Made by a program: the position numbers and the translations under genes. Under the pieces are notes generated by a model. It was given only the letters and a program-made list of their open reading frames with translations, was not told where the DNA came from and made no database searches. A stretch of 36,091 nt of DNA from Eubacterium sp. UBA3279 (lineage in GTDB: Bacteria; Bacillota; Clostridia; Lachnospirales; Lachnospiraceae), in NCBI GenBank assembly GCA_002361775.1, contig DETV01000041.1:1-36091 (forward strand), in the 5' to 3' direction. Within the stretch, counting starts at the first letter, position 1. Every line of letters starts with the position of its first letter. This document shows, one piece after another, positions 32,481 to 36,091 of the stretch.

Positions 32481-32529
32481 AACAGAAAAGGCAGCATAAA
32501 ACAGAACAACAGTAACAGGAGGATATCTT

Positions 32530-33756
32530 ATGCAGGTAACAGAACGATTATTAAAATATATTTCCGTGGATACCACATCCGATCCACATTCTGACACATT
32601 TCCCAGCACCAAAAGTCAGTTGGATTTTGCAGCTTCCCTGGCAAAAGAAATGAAAACCATGGGACTGAAAGACGTATCCATGGATTCTTACGGCTATGTA
32701 TTTGGTACAATTCCATCCACAATAGAAAATTATCAGGGAAAGATTCTGGGCTTTATTGCCCATATGGACACTTCCAGTCAGGCTTCCGGAAAAAATATTC
32801 ATCCAAAAATTATTGAAAATTACGACGGAAGCTCTATTATCCTGAACAAAGAACACCAGGTGATCATGAACCCGGAAGAGTTCTCCAGTCTGAAGCAGTA
32901 TGTGGGACAAGACCTTATTGTGACAGATGGCTGTACGCTTCTGGGCGCTGATGATAAAGCAGGTATCGCAGAAATACTCACTGCGGCTGAATATCTTCTG
33001 GCACATCCTGAAATCAAACACGGTCCCGTCCGGATAGGATTTACTCCCGATGAGGAAATCGGAAGAGGAACGGATTATTTCCACATAGAAAATTTCGGAG
33101 CTGATTTTGCCTACACCATGGACGGAAGTGACTGCGGAGAACTGCAGTATGAAAATTTCAACGCAGCTACTGCTTTTCTTACCTTTAACGGCGTAAGCAT
33201 TCACCCCGGATCCGCTAAAAACAAAATGGTAAACGCCTCCCTTCTGGCAGTAGAATACCAGAATCTGATGCCTCTTGGCGAGAGACCGGAATATACGGAA
33301 GGCCGAGAGGGATTTATCCTGTTGGAATCCATCACCGGCTCCATTGAACAGGCGTCCTGTGAATATATTATCCGCGATCACGATATGCAATTATTTGAAG
33401 ACAAAAAGAAATGTATGGAACAAGCCGCCGCTTATATGAATACCAAATACGGGGAAGGAACTGTGGAACTTCGCATAGAAGATTCTTATTATAATATGAA
33501 AGAGAAAATCGAACCCCATATGCACCTTGTGGAAAATGCAGTTACCGTCTATAACAAGCTGGATATCAAACCTCTGATCGTACCTATCCGTGGCGGAACT
33601 GACGGGGCTCGTCTCTCCTTCGACGGACTTCCCTGCCCCAACCTGGGAACAGGCGGCCACAACTATCACGGACGGTATGAATATGTATGTATTCAGTCCA
33701 TGGAAAAATGTGTACAGGTGATCATTGAACTGGCCAGACTTTACGGAACATTCTAA
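32530..33756 (+). CDS. pepT: peptidase T (tripeptide aminopeptidase)
   Basis: A 408-residue M20-family dizinc aminopeptidase removing the N-terminal residue of tripeptides. Zinc ligands and catalytic residues: GFIAHMDTS near residue 77 (H, with catalytic D), the bridging D in LLGADDKAGIAEIL near 139, the catalytic glutamate pair in TPDEEIGRGTDYF near 174, D of YTMDGSDCGEL near 196, and the last histidine in TGGHNYHGRYEY near 378. The dimerisation lid lies between. Length equals the usual 408-410. Cytoplasmic, completing the use of imported peptides. AGGAGG precedes the ATG. It ends convergently with the MFS gene. Confidence 0.97.
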   Translation: MQVTERLLKYISVDTTSDPHSDTFPSTKSQLDFAASLAKEMKTMGLKDVSMDSYGYVFGTIPSTIENYQGKILGFIAHMDTSSQASGKNIHPKIIENYDGSSIILNKEHQVIMNPEEFSSLKQYVGQDLIVTDGCTLLGADDKAGIAEILTAAEYLLAHPEIKHGPVRIGFTPDEEIGRGTDYFHIENFGADFAYTMDGSDCGELQYENFNAATAFLTFNGVSIHPGSAKNKMVNASLLAVEYQNLMPLGERPEYTEGREGFILLESITGSIEQASCEYIIRDHDMQLFEDKKKCMEQAAAYMNTKYGEGTVELRIEDSYYNMKEKIEPHMHLVENAVTVYNKLDIKPLIVPIRGGTDGARLSFDGLPCPNLGTGGHNYHGRYEYVCIQSMEKCVQVIIELARLYGTF

Positions 33757-33765
33757 AAACACTTC

Positions 33766-33817
33766 AAAAAAATCTCGCAGAACTGACTTGCCGCTGCAAA
33801 TCAATCCTGCGAGATTT
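33766..33817 (-). terminator. terminator between pepT and the MFS gene
   Basis: Arms AAATCTCGCAG (33770-33780) and CTGCGAGATTT (33807-33817) form a perfect 11-bp stem. On the minus strand a run of T follows (33766-33772), making it the stronger reading. The 26-base loop contains an inner TTGC/GCAA hairpin. On the plus strand the tail is TTTATTAATTCTTTT, so it probably serves pepT too. Confidence 0.78.
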
Positions 33818-33818
33818 A

Positions 33819-35000
33819 TTAATTCTTTTCCTGTTTTTTACACATACATACTCCAACCAGAAGCAAAAGAGGAAAAATAATTCCTGCAAGAATTCCCATT
33901 TTCAGATTATCCTGCAAAGCGCTGGATACCATTCCCACCAGTGTGGGGCCACAGGAACATCCCACATCTCCGCCAAGAGCCAGAAGGGCAAACATGGCTG
34001 TTCCTCCTTTTGGTATCACTGCGGCTGCCTTACTGAAAGTTCCCGGCCACATGATACCCACAGAAAGTCCGCAGATTCCACATCCGATCAAACTGATGAT
34101 GGGAGAAGGAATCAATGAAATCCATAAATAAGAAATGATACACAGTATGCTGCTGAAAATCATAAATTTTTCCAGATGAATCCGATCCCCATATTTTCCG
34201 TAAAACGCCCGGGAAAGTCCCATCAACACAGCAAAGGCCATAGGACCTGCCAGATCTCCTGCCATTTTGGATATTCCCAGTCCTTTTTCAGCAAACACAG
34301 AAGCCCACTGACTTACCGCCTGTTCACTGGCGCCTGCACAGATCATCATAATCAATAATACCCAGAACATTTTCATGGAAAACAATTTTCCAATAGTGTA
34401 ACCGCTCTCCCCTTCCTCTATCAGAGAAGCGATGGGAACTTTTGTAAAAGCTATCATATTTCCCAGAGGAATGATCGCCCAGGCTACTGCCAGAATTTTC
34501 CAGTTAGATATGCCCACAAACTGAAAGAACAGTGTGGAAACGGCCACAACTCCCACATGACCCCAACAGTAAAAGGAATGAAGCATACTCATAGCTTTTT
34601 CCTTATTATCAGAAGGACAGGCTTCCATCACCGGACTTACCAGAACTTCCAGCAATCCTCCACCCACCGCATATATGATTACAGATGCCAGAATACCTGC
34701 AAAAGCATTGGGGAAAACTTCCGGCAAAATAGTCAGAGAAATCAGTCCGGCAGCCGAGAAAATATGAGCCAGCACCATGGACGCTCTGTAACCGATCCTA
34801 TCCACAAATCCAATAGCCAGAAGATCCACCAAAAGCTGAACCCCGAAATTAATAGTCACCAGCATGGTAATCTGAGATAACGGTATCTCATAAGTACGCT
34901 GAAAAGTTAAAAACAGCAGCGGCGCAAAATTATTTACAATGGCCTGTACAATGTAACCCACAAAACAGGCCACCACCGTTTTGTTATATTGATTTTTCAT
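33819..35000 (-). CDS. MFS transporter
   Basis: A 393-residue major-facilitator protein with about twelve hydrophobic segments in two halves, separated by a charged loop near residue 190-205 (IASLIEEGESGYTIGKL). Motif-A-like sequence GFVDRIGYR is between helices 2 and 3, with the counterpart YGKYGDRIHLEK in the second half. The overall look resembles FucP-type sugar transporters, but the substrate cannot be called. The frame opens 11 codons earlier, inside the YitT gene; the chosen ATG has GGAGGAGACAGGAA in front. It lies 29 bases after the YitT gene and is likely in the same operon. Confidence 0.88.
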   Translation of the reverse strand: MKNQYNKTVVACFVGYIVQAIVNNFAPLLFLTFQRTYEIPLSQITMLVTINFGVQLLVDLLAIGFVDRIGYRASMVLAHIFSAAGLISLTILPEVFPNAFAGILASVIIYAVGGGLLEVLVSPVMEACPSDNKEKAMSMLHSFYCWGHVGVVAVSTLFFQFVGISNWKILAVAWAIIPLGNMIAFTKVPIASLIEEGESGYTIGKLFSMKMFWVLLIMMICAGASEQAVSQWASVFAEKGLGISKMAGDLAGPMAFAVLMGLSRAFYGKYGDRIHLEKFMIFSSILCIISYLWISLIPSPIISLIGCGICGLSVGIMWPGTFSKAAAVIPKGGTAMFALLALGGDVGCSCGPTLVGMVSSALQDNLKMGILAGIIFPLLLLVGVCMCKKQEKN

Positions 35001-35029
35001 TTCCTGTCTCCTCCCTCTTAATAGCTTTC

Positions 35030-35893
35030 TCAACCTATACTTTTACTTCTGTTTTGAATTCCACTGCCAATAATTTCATTGACTGTGGACACGGTAACAA
35101 ATACCTGTTTATTCGTATTTTTCAGATAATTGATCAGCATACGGTACTCCTGCTTTGCCAGAACTGTCACCAGCTCCATTCTGTGTTTTTCATCGTAGGC
35201 TCCCTGCGCCACATAAAGAGTAGCCCCCTGATTAAGGTTATGTAAAATATAATCCTGTACTTCTTTATAGTTTTCCGTAATAATGCACACTCTTTTTCTT
35301 TTGTTAAATCCATCAATAAAATAATCCACCGCCAGTCCATTGGCATAGGTTCCGATCAGACTGATGATCATGGTACTGATTCCATACACAAACACAGAAG
35401 TTGTGGCGGTAGCTATCCCTGCCACTGTAACCGCTTTTCCGATTTCCATATTCGTAAATTTACTAATCAGCTTGGCAATAATATCCACACCGCCGGAGGA
35501 CGCATTTACCCGAAACAAAATTGCCTGTCCCAATGCCACCAGTAATACATACGCAACCAGATCAAATACAATATTTCCTGTTACAGATTTTTCCAGTGGG
35601 CATACCTGCTCAAAAATCCACAGAAATACCGGAAGAATCGTAGAAGTATACACCGTTTTTACGCCAAATTCTTTCCCCACCATTAAAAATCCTATGATCA
35701 GCAGGATTACATTCAAAAGAAAGGTAAGGATTGATATGGGAACAGGAACCAAATGCGCAAGCACCATCGCCACACCCGATATACTTCCCACCACAACCTG
35801 GCTGGGAATCATAAAAAAATATACAGCCGCCGAAACCACAAACATAGCAACTGTAATCATCAGCAATTCCCTTCCTGAAATCTTTTTCTTCAT
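35030..35893 (-). CDS. YitT-family membrane protein with DUF2179 domain
   Basis: A 287-residue membrane protein of unknown transport or regulatory role. About five to six hydrophobic segments fill residues 8-200, including the family-typical PSQVVVGSISGVAMV, NASSGGVDIIAKL and ATTSVFVYGISTM regions. The C-terminal cytoplasmic DUF2179 domain (about 205-287) shows VCIITENYKEVQDYIL, the GATLYVAQGAY turn and a final VSTVNEIIGSG. TTGGAGG lies before the chosen ATG; the frame is open 14 codons further upstream without a ribosome site. First gene of a pair with the MFS gene. Confidence 0.9.
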   Translation of the reverse strand: MKKKISGRELLMITVAMFVVSAAVYFFMIPSQVVVGSISGVAMVLAHLVPVPISILTFLLNVILLIIGFLMVGKEFGVKTVYTSTILPVFLWIFEQVCPLEKSVTGNIVFDLVAYVLLVALGQAILFRVNASSGGVDIIAKLISKFTNMEIGKAVTVAGIATATTSVFVYGISTMIISLIGTYANGLAVDYFIDGFNKRKRVCIITENYKEVQDYILHNLNQGATLYVAQGAYDEKHRMELVTVLAKQEYRMLINYLKNTNKQVFVTVSTVNEIIGSGIQNRSKSIG

Positions 35894-35963
35894 TTTGTGC
35901 CTCCAATATATCCTTTTCCATATAATTGCTTTCAATACCGTTCATTTCCTCAAAAGCTTTTAT

Positions 35964-35972
35964 ATTGTATCA
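35964..35972 (-). promoter_or_regulatory. extended -10 of the YitT-MFS operon
   Basis: TGA-TACAAT on the minus strand, about 70 bases ahead of the YitT ATG, without a convincing -35. It follows a stretch containing the TTTTGACCCCAACAT motif at 36030-36061. The rest of 35973-36091 holds no gene that I can support. Confidence 0.4.
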
Positions 35973-36091
35973 AAAGCACAAAAAAATATCCAGCACTTTC
36001 TCATGATTTTCTATGGCTTTTTTTCTGTTTCTACTATATGATGATGTTGGGGTCAAAAGAGTTTTTATGATGACAGAGCCGTTTTTACCGA

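Noticed and set aside
32551..33390. 279-codon open frame on the minus strand
   Set aside because: It is antisense to pepT, whose metal-binding motifs are complete.
35364..36041. 225-codon open frame on the plus strand
   Set aside because: It is antisense to the YitT-family gene. Its composition is what a mirrored membrane protein gives, and no ribosome site precedes it.

Overview
The window looks like chromosomal DNA of a Gram-positive Clostridia, most likely a Lachnospiraceae gut anaerobe of the Blautia/Ruminococcus type. This is inferred from the moderately AT-rich sequence, strong AGGAGG-type ribosome sites, sigmaA-type promoters, and family content: VanRS-like two-component system with ABC exporter, PyrB plus PyrI, a DUF815 ATPase, GH36 alpha-galactosidase with AraC regulator, and TIGR01977-type cysteine desulfurase. 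No rRNA, tRNA, CRISPR array, prophage or intact insertion sequence was seen. Most of the window is housekeeping DNA with short gaps; the unusual material sits in four spacers.

Layout. 58-894 (+) is a PHP phosphoesterase. 918-6706 (-) is a tightly overlapping five-gene unit: response regulator, histidine kinase, a large secreted/membrane protein of unknown function, ABC ATPase, ABC permease. 6982-14472 (-) reads as one long candidate operon: folC, pheA, a DUF815 AAA ATPase, ppx and ppk, ending at a hairpin at 6870-6910. Its promoter is back to back with that of pyrBI (14655-16006, +), which ends at a near-perfect terminator. An alpha-galactosidase gene (16048-18291, -) is divergent from an AraC-type regulator (18511-19308, +), with a perfect dyad between them.

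19338-20016 holds decayed gene pieces: a sorbitol-dehydrogenase-like C-terminus, a ROK-kinase zinc-motif piece and a DUF89 N-terminus. They lie downstream of larB, lon and a pyridoxamine kinase gene (20016-23898, -). The leader of the kinase gene carries a three-tier nested dyad (23931-23992), the most unusual non-coding structure in the window. 24094-25593 (-) is a secreted NlpC/P60 hydrolase with three in-frame tandem repeats. 25849-27249 (-) is an AGCS-type amino-acid symporter, preceded by a degenerate spacer with the C-terminal remnant of a PF06541 membrane protein. 27790-32381 (-) is cysteine desulfurase, nrdA and nrdB (class I ribonucleotide reductase without an ATP-cone). pepT (32530-33756, +) converges on an MFS transporter and a YitT-family membrane protein (33819-35893, -).

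How the genes work together: nucleotide supply (pyrBI, nrdAB), folate and phenylalanine synthesis (folC, pheA) and polyphosphate turnover (ppk, ppx) are the main metabolic themes. Envelope response (two-component system with ABC unit, NlpC hydrolase), alpha-galactoside use and peptide/amino-acid uptake make up the rest. A TGACCC...CAACAT/GGCAT motif recurs ahead of genes near both window ends and in the pyridoxamine kinase leader, suggesting a dispersed intergenic element. All family calls are from reading the sequence; no database search was run.
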